A stretch of 64,000 bases of DNA from Acidisarcina sp963790505 (GCA_963790505.1 CAWBOT010000002.1:682001-746000); one strand, 5' to 3'; counted from the first letter of the stretch, positions 24,563 through 34,990 are shown. Notes: a model not told the origin generated them from the sequence alone. Numbers and translations: made by a program.

Positions 24563-25630
24563 TCAGTTCGGGCGACTTTCGCCTGGCGAATGATCGCGGT
24601 ACTTGCTCCAGCTTTGAGTGAGCTGGTCGACCACGACGTGGCCGACTGCATAGGCGCTCTCGAGTGACGGAAGATATCCACCATATTTTGAGACGCGCTG
24701 CTCGGCGAGGCTCTCGGCGGCGGTGACTCCAGGGCGCTGTTGATCGAAATTGCTGACCGTGCGCAGCACCATGACGCGCGAGTAGTCGATCCGATTTGCT
24801 TTGGCAAGAAAGGTCAGCGACTGCAGCGTGCCGGAGTCTTCCATTGCCGATGTGACGTAGCGGCCCTGGCCGCTGGTGTAATACGCAACCCAGGCGTTGG
24901 CCCACTGGTCCAGCAGCTTGCCATGCCAGTAGGTCGAGGCAGAGATCTCGCTTCCCTTGAGCACGGACGGAGGCTGCTGGGCAGCCTTCTGCGGGAATTG
25001 GGCGCGGCGGGCGCGGATCGCATCGGTGTCGCCGAGGGCGATGTTCTTGGTGAGGTTGTAGGCCCAATCGGTGAGCGCGGGATTGAGCTGGTAGACCTGA
25101 TCTTCACTCGCCTTTACCGGCGTCTCGAAGGGTTTCAGCTTTCCGAGAGGAACGTAGCCGGTCGTCCAATCGGCGGGGATTTCGCGAGCGTCGATCTCGT
25201 AGCTTAAGTCGCCGTCGACGACATAGTCGGTCCAAACCGCTGAACCAAGCGTTGCCTTTTCAGGATCGGCTCCAGCGATGCCCGCGACCAGCCAGTAGGC
25301 CCTGCTTAGGTCGAAACGCGGGTCGAGTCCGAGCGCCATGATGGTCGAAGCGGATTTGGCTGTTCCCTGCCCAGTGAGCACGGCAAGCACGCCGTTCGAA
25401 TTCATGCGCACGTCATGGTAGCCGGCAGGAAACGGGATTGTCTGATCGAGGTGTTCGCGCTCGACCCAGAACTGATACTCGCCGGGGGCGTCGCCAGTGT
25501 CGGCGCCGAGCTCGAACATGGACACGACGACGACCTTCACCGGAATCGGCGCAGGCGCGGGCGGTGCGCAGAACGCGAGTATCGGTAGAAATGCCAGCGG
25601 CAGCAAGGGGAGAGCTTTGAGGATTCGCAT
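24563..25630 (-). CDS. Purine nucleoside permease-family (NUP) protein
   Basis: This is an about 355-residue protein with an N-terminal signal sequence (RILKALPLLPLAFLPILAF) ending near CAPPAP. The mature part matches the NUP family: VVVVSMFELGADTGDAPGEYQFW, LTGQGTAKSASTIMALGLDPRFDLSRAYW and ESAYAVGHVVVDQL. The family was first described as yeast nucleoside transporters but has a phosphorylase-like fold. In bacteria the exported form may bind or cleave nucleosides in the periplasm. It is divergent from the aminotransferase of the pyrimidine cluster, so they could share control. Confidence 0.85.
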   Translation of the reverse strand: MRILKALPLLPLAFLPILAFCAPPAPAPIPVKVVVVSMFELGADTGDAPGEYQFWVEREHLDQTIPFPAGYHDVRMNSNGVLAVLTGQGTAKSASTIMALGLDPRFDLSRAYWLVAGIAGADPEKATLGSAVWTDYVVDGDLSYEIDAREIPADWTTGYVPLGKLKPFETPVKASEDQVYQLNPALTDWAYNLTKNIALGDTDAIRARRAQFPQKAAQQPPSVLKGSEISASTYWHGKLLDQWANAWVAYYTSGQGRYVTSAMEDSGTLQSLTFLAKANRIDYSRVMVLRTVSNFDQQRPGVTAAESLAEQRVSKYGGYLPSLESAYAVGHVVVDQLTQSWSKYRDHSPGESRPN

Positions 25631-25746
25631 AGGCGGAATATGTCGATGATAGATGGAAGGCGGCGCGCGACCCAAGCGAATTCGGGTTTTCAGGCGGCGG
25701 GAATCCCTGTAAAGTCAGTGGTAATCGACGCAAAGGAAAAACCGCA

Positions 25747-27134
25747 ATGTCTGAATTTAGCGCAAGCGCCCTCGACTCCGCTCCTGTCTCCTCATTGACG
25801 ACTGAAGAGGTCGTCGCCCTCACCAAGAAGCTCAACTACGGAACGTGGCGCTACCAGAAGAGCTGGAACCCGCTGCATGTGGTCGATGCGGAGGGCTGCT
25901 ATTTTACCGACGCGGCGGGCAAGCGATATCTCGATCTCTCGTCGCAGCTGATGTGCGTGAACCTGGGGCACAAGAACGCGGCGGTCATTCAGGCGATCCA
26001 GGAGCAGGCTGCTACCCTGCCCTACATCATGCCGGGTTACGCGACCACCACTCGCGCCGAACTGAGCAAATTGCTGCTGGAGGTGTTGCCGGCGGGGCTG
26101 GAGAAATTCTTCTTTACGACCAGCGGTACCGAGGCGAACGAGGCGGCGTTCAAGATCGCGCGCATGTACACCGGCAAGACGAAGATCATCGCGCGCTATC
26201 GCTCGTACCATGGATCGACGATGGCCTCGATCGCGGCGACGGGCGATCCGCGGCGCTGGCCGATGGAGCCAGGCGGCAAGGGCCAGGGGTTATCTTCGCG
26301 CCCGAGGTGAACTGCTATAAATGCCCGATCAAGCACACGTATCCAAGCTGCAACATCGCCTGCGCCGACTATCTCGAGCACATGATCGAGAACGAGCACG
26401 ACGTTGCCGCGGTCATCGTTGAGCCGGTGGTGGGGACGAATGGAGTGCTGATTCCGCCGAAGGAGTATCTGCCGCGGCTGCGCGCGATTTGTGACCGTCA
26501 CGGTGTCTTATTGATTGCGGATGAGGTGATGTCAGGCTGGGGCCGCACCGGCGAATGGTTTGCCGTCGACAACTGGGGCGTGACGCCCGACATGCTGGTC
26601 ACCGCCAAGGGCATCACCTCGGCGTATGTTCCGCTCGGGGTCTGCGCGACCAACTCAAAGATCGGCGAATATTTTGAAGACCACTTCTTCGCGCACGGCC
26701 ACACTTATGAGGCGCATCCGATGACGCTGGCCCCGGCGGTTGCGGCGATCCACGAGATGCAGCGGCTTGACCTGGTGGCGCGCGCGAAGGATATGGGCGC
26801 TTATCTCGGCGAGAAGCTGCACGCGTTGAAGGCGAAGCATCCGTCGATCGGCGAAGTTCGCGGGCTCGGGCTTTTCTGGGCGGTCGAACTGGTGAAGGAC
26901 CAGGCCAGCAAAGCTCCGTTGAACAGCATGCAGGACAAGGTCGATGGCAAGCCTGCGGTCGTCGAGAAGGTCGCTGGCGAAATGCTGAAGCGCGGCATCA
27001 CGGTGCAGGCGTGGATCAGCCATTTCGTGATCGCTCCGCCACTGATTATCGAGAAGGACGAGATTGATTTCGCCGTGGATGCTCTCGACCAGAGCCTGGT
27101 GATTGCGGATGAGTTTGTGGCGTCCCTTGCCTAA
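25747..27134 (+). pseudogene. Class III aminotransferase, one frameshift (likely beta-alanine aminotransferase)
   Basis: The enzyme is PLP-dependent and about 460 residues. The frame from ATG 25747 covers TSGTEANEAAFKIARM. At about 26283 one base is missing (GGGCCAGGGG), and the correct frame resumes as PGVIFAPEVNCYKCPI. The PLP-binding region is intact: LLIADEVMSGWGRTGEW and the Lys in VTAKGITSAYVPLG. Sequence alone resembles taurine-pyruvate aminotransferases. Beside the reductive pyrimidine genes, the probable role is transamination of beta-alanine or beta-aminoisobutyrate to the semialdehyde. It overlaps the convergent permease gene by 4 bp. The shift sits in a G/C run and may be a sequencing error. 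Confidence 0.8.
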
Positions 27135-28546
27135 TCGAGGCGCTGCCAGCGCATGAGCAAGCAGTAAACGGCCCCAGCCACCAGAAAGCCCACAAACCAA
27201 GCATTGTCGTACACCCAGTGTAGCGGCGGAACGAAGAGTCCCACGAGTGCGACTACTACGCCCGCGGCCAGTGCGATGAGGGCTCGATAGTTGAAGCCGC
27301 TGCTGTATTCGTATTCGCCGTTGCGGCGATATAAGTCGTCGACCACGAGGCGGCTTTTGCGGATGACGAAGTAATCCGCGACCATCACTCCGGCGATCGG
27401 GCCGAGCAGGCCGGAGTAGCCAACGAGCCATCCGAATATGTAACTGTTGAAGTCACTTAATAGCTTCCACGGCATCATCATGACGCCGATGACGCCAGTG
27501 ATCAGCCCTCCGGTGCGGAAGGAGATCAGCCGTGGGTTCAGATTCGAGAAATCGTTCGAGGGTGAAACGACGTTGGCGGCGACGTTGGTGTTGAGCGTCG
27601 CGATGAGCAGCGCAATGAGGGCGATGGAGGCGACGATCGGCTGGTTGAAGCGGCCGAGCAGTGCGACCGGGTCCCAGATAGGCTCGCCGAAGATGACCAC
27701 CGAGGCTGACGTGACTGCAACGCCGATGAACGAATAGATGGTCATCGCCGCAGGAAGTCCCAACGCCTGGCCAAGCATCTGCGCCTTTTGCGATTTGGCG
27801 TAGCGGGTGAAGTCGGGGATGTTCAACGCGACGGTCGCCCAGAAGCCAATCATCCCGGTGAGCGATGGAATAAAGAAATGCAGAAAGCTGCTGGTCGAAT
27901 GGAATTTGCTTGGCGCGGATAAGACCGGGCCGAGGCCGCCGGCTTTGCGGGATATCCACCAGAGAAGCAGCAGGCCGACGGTGAGCATGAAGGGAGCGCT
28001 CACGCCTTGCAGATAGCGGATGCTGTCGACTCCGCGCCAGATGACGAGAATATTGAGCAACCAGAACGAGAAGAAGCAGATCCAGATTGCGGATGGGTAG
28101 CTTGCGATGCCGGGCCGCAAGACGAGCAGCATGGAGTAGATGGCATGGCCGCCGATCCAGCATTGAATTCCGAACCAGCCGCAGGCTACGAGGGCGCGCA
28201 GAATCGCCGGGACGTTGGCGCCGCGTACCCCGAACGACGCGCGCACGTAGACCGGGAAAGGGATGCCATACTTCGCGCCGGCGTGGGCGTTGAGGATCAT
28301 CGGGATGAGCACGATGAGGTTGCCGAGCAGGATGGTGCCGATGGCCTGCTTCCAGCTCATGCCGCCGGCGATGAGGCCTGAGGCGAGCATGTAAGTAGGG
28401 ATGCAGACGCTCATGGCGACCCAGAGCGAGGCGAAGTTGTAGGTCGTCCAGGTGCGTTTCTCAGGCGGGACGGGCGCGAGATCGTGGTTATAGAGACTCG
28501 AATCGTAGGCTGCCGGAGCGGCGGTCTCGACTTCGCTCATTGCCAT
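27131..28546 (-). CDS. NCS1 family nucleobase:cation symporter
   Basis: The protein is 471 residues with about twelve hydrophobic segments. The N-terminal family signature is present: RTWTTYNFASLWVAMSVCIPTYMLASGL, then GIPFPVYVRASFGVRGANVPAILR. NCS1 carriers import cytosine, uracil, allantoin, hydantoins or thiamine with Na+ or H+. As the last gene of the pyrimidine-degradation operon (overlapping the dihydropyrimidinase gene by 10 bp), uracil/thymine uptake is the likely job. It is the only gene in this operon without a frameshift. Confidence 0.85.
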   Translation of the reverse strand: MAMSEVETAAPAAYDSSLYNHDLAPVPPEKRTWTTYNFASLWVAMSVCIPTYMLASGLIAGGMSWKQAIGTILLGNLIVLIPMILNAHAGAKYGIPFPVYVRASFGVRGANVPAILRALVACGWFGIQCWIGGHAIYSMLLVLRPGIASYPSAIWICFFSFWLLNILVIWRGVDSIRYLQGVSAPFMLTVGLLLLWWISRKAGGLGPVLSAPSKFHSTSSFLHFFIPSLTGMIGFWATVALNIPDFTRYAKSQKAQMLGQALGLPAAMTIYSFIGVAVTSASVVIFGEPIWDPVALLGRFNQPIVASIALIALLIATLNTNVAANVVSPSNDFSNLNPRLISFRTGGLITGVIGVMMMPWKLLSDFNSYIFGWLVGYSGLLGPIAGVMVADYFVIRKSRLVVDDLYRRNGEYEYSSGFNYRALIALAAGVVVALVGLFVPPLHWVYDNAWFVGFLVAGAVYCLLMRWQRLD

Positions 28547-29932
28547 GCGCCTCCGCGAGCATCGCGCTTGAGGTATTCGCCTCGTCCGGGCTTCCCTAGA
28601 AACTTGCCCCCCTCGACGATGAGTTCGCCGCGCGAGAAGACCTGCCTCGCATTGCCTTTGACCTTGTATCCCTCAAACATGGAGAAGTCGCAGCGCATGT
28701 TATGCGTGGCGGCGCTGATGAGGTGCTCGGCGTTGGGATCCCAGATGACGACGTCGGCGTCGCTTCCCACAGCGATGGTTCCCTTCTTTGGATACATGCC
28801 GAAGATGCGCGCGGGCGCGGTTGCGGTGATTTCGACGAAGCGGTTGGGGGAGAGCTTGCCCTGGCCTACTCCATAATGATGGATCAGTTGCAACCGGTTT
28901 TCGATACCGGGGCCGCCGTTGGGAATTTTGGTGAAATCGTCTTTGCCGAGCACCTTCTGATCTTCAAAACAAAAGGGGCAATGGTCGGTAGACACCACCT
29001 GCAAGTGATCGTGCTTGAGGCCGTCCCATAATTTGGGCTGGTTTTTCTTTTCGCGCAGTGGCGGCGTGAAGACATACTTCGCGTCTTCAAAGGACTCGCC
29101 CTTCATGTTGTCTTCGAGCGAGAGCAGGAGATATTGCGGGCAGGTCTCGGCAAAGGCCGGCAGCCCGTGGTCGCGGGCCTCTCGGACTTTGTTCAGTGCG
29201 TCTTCTGACGACAAGTGCACGATATAGACCGGCGTCCCCGCAATCTCAGCGAGCGCGATGGCACGGTTGACGGCCTCGGCCTCGGCCTTGGTGGGGCGAG
29301 TGAGCGCGTGGTAAATCGGCGCGGTCTTGCCATCTGCGAGCGCCTGCTGCACGATCACGTCGATGGCGGAGCCGTTCTCGGCGTGCATGCAGATGAGTGC
29401 GCCGTTCTTGGCCGTCTGGCGGAGGGCTTTGAAGATGGTGCCGTCGTCGACCATCAGCACACCGGGGTAGGCCATGAAGAGCTTGAAGCTGGCGACGCCC
29501 TCGCGGACGAGTTCGTCCATGTCTTCGAGGCCGGAGGTACCGAGATCGGTGACGATCATGTGCAGGCCGTAATCGATGCAGGCCTTGCCCTCGGCTTTCT
29601 TCCAGCCAGATGTCGAGGGCGTCGCGCATCTTCGTTCCGCGGGCCTGGATGGCGAAATCGACGATGGTCGTTGTGCCGCCGATCGCAGCGGCGCGCGTCC
29701 CGGTGAGAAAGTCATCGCTCGATGTGGTGCCGCCGAAGGGCATGTCGAGATGGGTATGCACGTCGACTCCTCCGGGGAGGAGGAGCATTCCGGTGGCATC
29801 GACGGTGGTGTGCGCGGCGCTGGGAGCAATCCCGGCGCGAACCTCTTTGATGGTCGCGCCTTCGATGAGGACATCGGCGGCAAAAGTTTGGTCGGCGGTG
29901 ACGACTGTTCCGTTCTGGATAAGAGTGCCCAT
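28537..29932 (-). pseudogene. Dihydropyrimidinase (D-hydantoinase), one frameshift
   Basis: The enzyme hydrolyses 5,6-dihydrouracil/dihydrothymine to N-carbamoyl-beta-amino acids. The dinuclear Zn site is complete: HTHLD near residue 60, the carbamylated Lys in GVASFKLFMAYPG, His in CMHAENG and IVHLSSEDA, and Asp in STDHCPF. The reading frame from ATG 29932 shifts near 29600-29612 (ctggaagaaagcc), between ALDIWLE and KAEGKACIDYG; one extra base explains it. GGAGG lies 12 bases before the ATG, right after the PreA stop codon. Length after repair is about 464 residues, normal for the family. Confidence 0.85.
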
Positions 29933-29951
29933 CGATTCTTACTGGCCTCCG

Positions 29952-31378
29952 TTATTTGCAACTACCACGGTGGCGCGAGTTTGCGGTCCGCTGTTCCCAG
30001 CTTTGCGCGGGCAGTCCGAGATCGATCTGTTCCATAGTGATGCAGTCGTCGACGGGGCAAACCAGCGAGCAGAGGTTGCAGCCGACGCATTCGGTTTCAT
30101 CGACGCGGGGAATTCGGGCAAGCGGAGTCGCGTTAGGGCCGTGCTGCGAGTCGTCTACGTGGTCAAGCTTGGGGATGGGAGTTACGGCGATGGTCGCGAG
30201 ACTCGCTGCTTCGATCTCTGCTGGCTTCGTATGAAGTTCCACATGGCCGTCGATGGGGCCGGAGACGCGATCGAGGTGGATGCACTGGTGCGCGCCGTCC
30301 CAGCAGGCGATGTAGCAAAGGTCGCAGCCGATGCATTTGCCTTCGTCGATGTGGGCGACGATCTTGTAGTTGAGGTTGAGGTGCTTCCACTCGGTGACGC
30401 GCGGCAAGCTGAGGCCGCGGAAGTCCTCGAGGGTGGCGAAACCTTTTTCGCTCATCCAGTTTTCGAGGCCGTCGATCATGTCTTCGACGATGCGGTAGCC
30501 ATAGTGCATCGCGGCCGTGCAGACCTGCACGGTGCCGCAGCCGAGCAGGATGAATTCGGCGGCATCGCGCCAGGTTGCGATGCCGCCGATGCCGGAGATG
30601 GGCAGCGCTGAAGTCGGGGTCGCTCATCACCTGCTGCACCATGTTCAACGCGATGGGCTTCACGGCTGGGCCGCAGTAGCCGCCGTGCGAGCTTGCGCCG
30701 TCGACGTTGGGGCGCGGGCACGAAGGTGTCGAGGTCGATGCCGGTGATGGAGTTGATGGTGTTGATCGCGGAGAGGCCGTCGGCGCCGCCGCGCTTGGCT
30801 GCGCGCGCAACGGCGCGGATGTCGGTGATGTTGGGCGTGAGCTTGACCAGCACCGGCGTGCGCGCTGCTTCTTTGACCCAGGCGGTGATCATCTCGGCGT
30901 ACTCGGGCACCTGGCCGACGGCCGAGCCCATGCCGCGTTCGCTCATGCCGTGCGGGCAGCCGAAGTTGAGCTCAAGGCCATCGGCGCCTGCGTCTTCAGC
31001 CTGTTTGACGATGTCGTGCCAGGCCTCGCGCTTCGACTCGACCATCAGCGATGCGATGACGGCGTGTTTGCGGATAGCGCTTCTTTACCTCGGCGATCTC
31101 GCGCAGGTTGACTTCGATGGGGCGGTCGCGAGATGAGCTCGATATTGTTGAAGCCCATCATGCGCTGGCCGTTCCAGTCGATCGAGGAGTAGCGCGAGGT
31201 GACGTTGGTGATGGGCTCGCCGATGGTCTTCCACACGGCTCCGCCCCAGCCGGCGTCGAAGGCGCGCATGATCTGTTCGCCGCAGTTGGTGGGCGGCGCG
31301 GAGGCCAGCCAGAATGGGTTGGGCGAGCGGATGCCGGCGATGTTCGCAGCGAGGCTTGGCGCGGCTTCGATCAGACAT
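29952..31378 (-). pseudogene. preA: PreA: NADP-dependent dihydropyrimidine dehydrogenase subunit, several frameshifts
   Basis: This subunit reduces uracil/thymine on FMN and carries two [4Fe-4S] clusters. Pieces in different frames line up in order: IAGIRSPNPFWLASAPPTN and GWGGAVWKTIGEP (31.3 kb), NFGCPHGMSERGMG with the catalytic Cys (30.9 kb), HGGYCGPAVKPIALNM (30.65 kb), and VCTAAMHYGYRIVEDMIDGL. The C-terminal ferredoxin motifs are CIGCDLCYIAC and CVGCNLCSLVCP. Frame changes fall near 31375, 31133, 31055, 30715 and 30610. All functional residues are retained, which argues for base-calling indels rather than decay. It needs PreT, encoded immediately upstream. Confidence 0.85.
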
Positions 31379-32710
31379 GAGCTGCTTCTCGTTGCATGAG
31401 CAGCTTGGGCGATGCCAATCGCGGCGCGCTTGCCGTCGGCGACGGCATCGACCACTTCGCGGCCGCCGTTGACGCAGTCGCCGCCGGCGAAGTATTTCGG
31501 GTTCGTGGTCTGCCCGGTCGCGCGCTCGATGACCACCCTGCCATTGTCCAACTCAACGCCGTGGAACATCGACAGCAACTCAAGGAGCGGCGACTGGCCG
31601 ATCGCTGGAATGAGCAAATCGCATTCGATCTGAAAATTCGGAGTTGGGTATTGCGACTAGCATCGCCGTTCTCGTCGAGCTGCACCCGGGCGAGTTCGAC
31701 GCCGACGAACGAATCGCCTTTAACGTGCAGTGCTACCGGCTGGGCGTTCCAGATGAAGTTCACTCCTTCAAGCCGGGCGTGTTCGTATTCGAAGTCGAAG
31801 GCGGAAATATGCTGCTCTTCGCGGCGATAGAGGATGTGGACTTCTTCGGCGCCGAGTCGTTTGGCTGCGTTGGCGGCGTCGATGGCGGTGTTGCCTGCTC
31901 CGATGACGACTACTGTTCGGCACCGAGCGTCGGCCGCCGGTCTTGTAGCTGGCGATGAATTCGAGAGCGTCGATGACGCCGGGGTGGTCGTCGCCGGGAA
32001 TGCTGAGCTTGCGCATCGCGCCGAGGCCGACGCCGAGGAAGATCGATGTCGAATTCGCTCTCTAACTGCTGCAGATCGGATTCGGTCGCCGATCTTCTGC
32101 GTTTCGAATTCGACTCCCAGCGAGCGGACCAACTCGACTTCGCGAAGGCTGTCGGCGGTGCGGAGCTTGTATTCGGCGACGCCGTAGGTGTTCAGGCCGC
32201 CCGGGAGGGGCGTGCGCTCGAAGACGGTCACCTGAAATCCGCGCTGCCGCAGCTCGGCTGCGCAGGCGAGCGAAGCGGGGCCGGCGCCGATGCAGGCGAC
32301 TTTCTGCGAGCGTTGCACTGTGGCTCTGCAGAGGCAGCTTCGCGCCGCTGCGTGTAGAAGCGATCCATCGCGTGGCGCTGCAGGCGGCCGATCTCGATTG
32401 GCTGCTCGTTGTGGCGGTGCATCACGCAGGCGCCTTCGCAGAGCACGTCGACCGGGCAGACGCGGGAGCAGCTGGCGCCGAGAATGTTGGCGTCGAGGAT
32501 CGCGAGCGCCGAGCCGCGAAGGTTGTCGGATGCGATCTTCTTGATGAAGCGCGGGACGTCGATGTGAGTGGGGCAGGCGGCGGTGCAGGGCGCGTCAAAG
32601 CAGTTCAGGCAGCGGTTGGCCTCGATGACCGCGGCCTGCGGCGCGAAGGGCGGATGGAGATCCGCGAAGCGCTGGGCGATTTCAGGATGAGGCTGGAATG
32701 CTTCGTGCAT
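31371..32710 (-). pseudogene. preT: PreT: flavin/Fe-S electron-input subunit of dihydropyrimidine dehydrogenase, several frameshifts
   Basis: This is the glutamate-synthase-small-subunit-like partner of PreA that passes electrons from NAD(P)H. From ATG 32710 the N-terminal cluster motifs are CLNCFDAPCTAACP and CSRVCPVDVLCEGAC. Next come the FAD motif CIGAGPASLACAAEL, the PGVIDALEFIASYKTG segment, the NAD(P) motif VVVIGAGNTAIDAANAA and the C-terminal GGDCVNGGREVVDAVADGKRAA. Frame changes fall near 32315, 32093, 32040, 31925 and 31645, and the end near 31375 is blurred with the PreA start. The sequence between breaks is well conserved. Confidence 0.85.
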
Positions 32711-32736
32711 CCTTCGTCTCCGTGATGCGAGTGCCC

Positions 32737-32801
32737 GGGGCTAAAGCCCCTTTCTCTGAGCTCTATTCATGAGGCTAAAGCCCCATGCTTCCATCTCAGA
32801 G
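32737..32801. repeat. REP-like palindromic repeats (GGGGCTAAAGCCCC)
   Basis: GGGGCTAAAGCCCC at 32737-32750 is a hairpin-forming palindrome. A second copy, gaggctaaagcccc, lies at 32771-32784. The second is enclosed by CTCTGAG (32754-32760) and CTCAGAG (32795-32801). The element fills the gap between the beta-ureidopropionase and PreT genes. Similar 'GGCTAAAGCCC' intergenic repeats are, from memory, frequent in acidobacterial genomes. Confidence 0.65.
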
Positions 32802-33672
32802 CTTACGGCGCGACAAGCGCCCGTACATATCTGGGCGGCGGTCGCGAAAGAACTGCCAGGTCTTGCGCACTTCGGCGATTAGGTCGAGGTCGAGGTCGGC
32901 GGTGAGCACTTCGTCTTTGTCGCGGGAGGCCTGGGCGAAGATCTGTCCGCGTGGATCGCAGAAGTAACTCTGCCCGTAGAATTCGCCGATGTTCCAGGGG
33001 CTTCGGTGCCGACGCGATTGATGGCCCCGACGAAGTAGCCGTTGGCGGCGGCGTGCGCGGGCTGCTCGAGCTTCCAGAGGTATTCGCTCAGGCCGGCGAC
33101 GGTGGCGGAAGGATTGAAGACGATCTCCGCGCCATTCAGGCCAAGGCGCGTGCGCCCTCGGGGAAATGCCGGTCGTAGCAGATGTAGACGCCGATCTTTG
33201 CAGAAGCCGAGGTCGAAGACGGGATAGCCGAGGTTGCCGGGGCGGAAGTAGAACTTCTCCCAGAAGCCGGGCGCGACGTGCGGGATATGGGTCTTGCGAT
33301 ATTTGCCGAGGTAGCTTCCCTCGCGGTCGATGACGGCGGCGGTGTTGTAGTAAATGCCCTCGCTCTCGATCTCGTAGACGGGGACGACCAGCGCGATGCC
33401 GAGCTCCTTGGCCAGCGCCTGCATGAGCCGGATGGTGGGGCCGTCCGGGACCGGTTCGGTGGAGTCGTACCAGCGGGTCGATCTGCTCGGCGCAGAAGTA
33501 AGGGCCGTAGAAGATCTCCTGCAGGCAAACGATCTGCGCGCCGTCGCCGGCGGCCTGGCGGATCATGGCGACATGCTTGTCGATCATCGCCTGCTTGATC
33601 GTCGTCGAGGCTGCTCTCGACGGGAGCTCCATTCTTCGCCTGGATTAAGGAACATCGCACGATTCGAGACAT
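32796..33672 (-). pseudogene. Beta-ureidopropionase (nitrilase superfamily), several frameshifts
   Basis: The enzyme hydrolyses N-carbamoyl-beta-alanine to beta-alanine, CO2 and ammonia. Fragments in order are SRIVRCSLIQAKNGAP, then VCLQEIFYGPYFCAEQ with the catalytic Glu, LGKYRKTHIPHVAPGFWEK with the Lys, and KIGVYICYDRHFPEGARAL with the Cys. GAEIVFNPSATVAGLSEYLW and PWNIGEFYGQSYFCDPRGQ close the protein. Frame changes fall near 33610, 33480, 33200, 33150 and 33000. The Glu-Lys-Cys triad is complete. It is the first gene of the pyrimidine operon proper. Repaired length is about 290 residues, as expected. Confidence 0.85.
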
Positions 33673-33750
33673 CGGATAGGTGGCCCTCTTTCGTTCGGAG
33701 AGTCTATAAGATAACACCCCGCACCGCGAAGGTTGGGCAGGATTCGGAGT

Positions 33751-34185
33751 TCAATTCAAGTCGTATTTGAGGTGCAGATCGCGCCAGCGCTCTCCGCCGC
33801 GGTCGACTCCGCCGCAGTCCTGGCAATTGATGGTGAGCTCATGCGGTCCGGTCCATTGAACGGAGAGCTTGTCGGGTTCGTGGTGGGCATCAAGCGCGAC
33901 GAAGACCGGGCCGAATGGGAGGATGTGAAGCGCCATGGCATATTTCGAAAAGCTCGCTGGCGCGAGCCTGACCATGTATTCGTAGCTCGACGAAGCGCCA
34001 GGATCTTCGCGGGCCACCTCAGCGCGATAGCGGCCGTCGGGCGAGACGGCGGACTGAACGATGATCGTGGCATTTTCGAGAGCTACCCTCCATCCGATGA
34101 AAAACACCAGGAGCGACGCGCCAGGAGCGAGTATGTAGAGAGCGATGATGTTGGGGAGGGACCGGAACTTGCGTTCGCCTGCCAT
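33751..34185 (-). CDS. Hypothetical protein with one membrane helix
   Basis: The protein has 144 residues from ATG 34185. A helix at about 10-28 (NIIALYILAPGASLLVFFIGW) is followed by an extracytoplasmic domain (SPDGRYRAEVAREDPG... VRLAPASF). The C-terminus has CQDCGGVD. The frame upstream of 34185 overlaps the esterase gene and is rejected. No family is recognised. It lies 8 bp after the esterase and 78 bp before the ureidopropionase gene on the same strand. Confidence 0.6.
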   Translation of the reverse strand: MAGERKFRSLPNIIALYILAPGASLLVFFIGWRVALENATIIVQSAVSPDGRYRAEVAREDPGASSSYEYMVRLAPASFSKYAMALHILPFGPVFVALDAHHEPDKLSVQWTGPHELTINCQDCGGVDRGGERWRDLHLKYDLN

Positions 34186-34193
34186 GTCCGGCT

Positions 34194-34910
34194 TTACAGA
34201 TATTCCTGCATCATACGCTGCCATGTGGGCCAGTCGTGGCTGTTGTGGGTGTCCCAAATATCCATGCGGCAGCCTACGCCTTTGGCCTGCAGCAGCCCGG
34301 CAAGGTGGCGGCTCTCCTGCAGGCAGTGATCGTCCCAGCCGCTGGCGAAGAGGTATGCGCCGGCATTCCAGCGATAGGCGTCGAGCTGCCATGAGCCTCC
34401 GAGGTTGGCGATGTAATGCGGCGGGATATTGAAGTAGACGTCCTGGTCGTAGTAGCCGTGCAGGAAGCGGGTGAGGTCGAAGGCGCCACTCATCGACAGG
34501 AATCCAGTGAACTTGTCGGGATGGCGAAGCGCCGTGTTGACCGCGTGGTAGCCCCCGAAGCTGCAGCCGAGGGTGATTCGCTTCGGGCTCCAGTTTTTCT
34601 GACGCACCAACGGGAGAACCTCGTCGGTGACGTAGCTCTCGTAACTCATCTGCCGCGCGATGCGCCAGCGCGGCGGGACGTTGCGGTTGTACCAGCTCTC
34701 GGCATCGACCGAGTCGAGGCAGTAGAGCTGCACCTCGCCATTGTCGATCTTGTAGGAGATCGCATTGATCATGCCGCGATCTTCAAACTCGTAAAAGCGG
34801 CCCTGCGATGAGGGAAAGACGACGACCGGCAGTCCGGCGTGTCCGTGAACGAGCATCTCCATATCGCGGCCGAGCCGGGGAGAGTACCACTTGTGATATT
34901 CGCGATGCAT
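34194..34910 (-). CDS. Putative esterase (alpha/beta hydrolase)
   Basis: This is a 238-residue alpha/beta hydrolase without a signal peptide. The nucleophile elbow is ITLGCSFGGYHAVN, a Gly-x-Ser-x-Gly type (GCSFG). Candidate acid and His are in ASGWDDHCLQE and THNSHDWPTW. The start HREYHKWYSPRLGRDMEMLVHGHAG matches the 'esterase family protein' group related to Fes/EstD-like proteins. It is divergent from a second esterase at 34991, so the 80-bp gap holds both promoters. The substrate is unknown. Confidence 0.8.
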   Translation of the reverse strand: MHREYHKWYSPRLGRDMEMLVHGHAGLPVVVFPSSQGRFYEFEDRGMINAISYKIDNGEVQLYCLDSVDAESWYNRNVPPRWRIARQMSYESYVTDEVLPLVRQKNWSPKRITLGCSFGGYHAVNTALRHPDKFTGFLSMSGAFDLTRFLHGYYDQDVYFNIPPHYIANLGGSWQLDAYRWNAGAYLFASGWDDHCLQESRHLAGLLQAKGVGCRMDIWDTHNSHDWPTWQRMMQEYL

Positions 34911-34990
34911 AGGCAGGAAGTCGGAGCTTCGTAATATTCTTGCTACTGTAACAGGATTCGGAAGCGGTAGACAGAGAGTGAGCGATTCGA

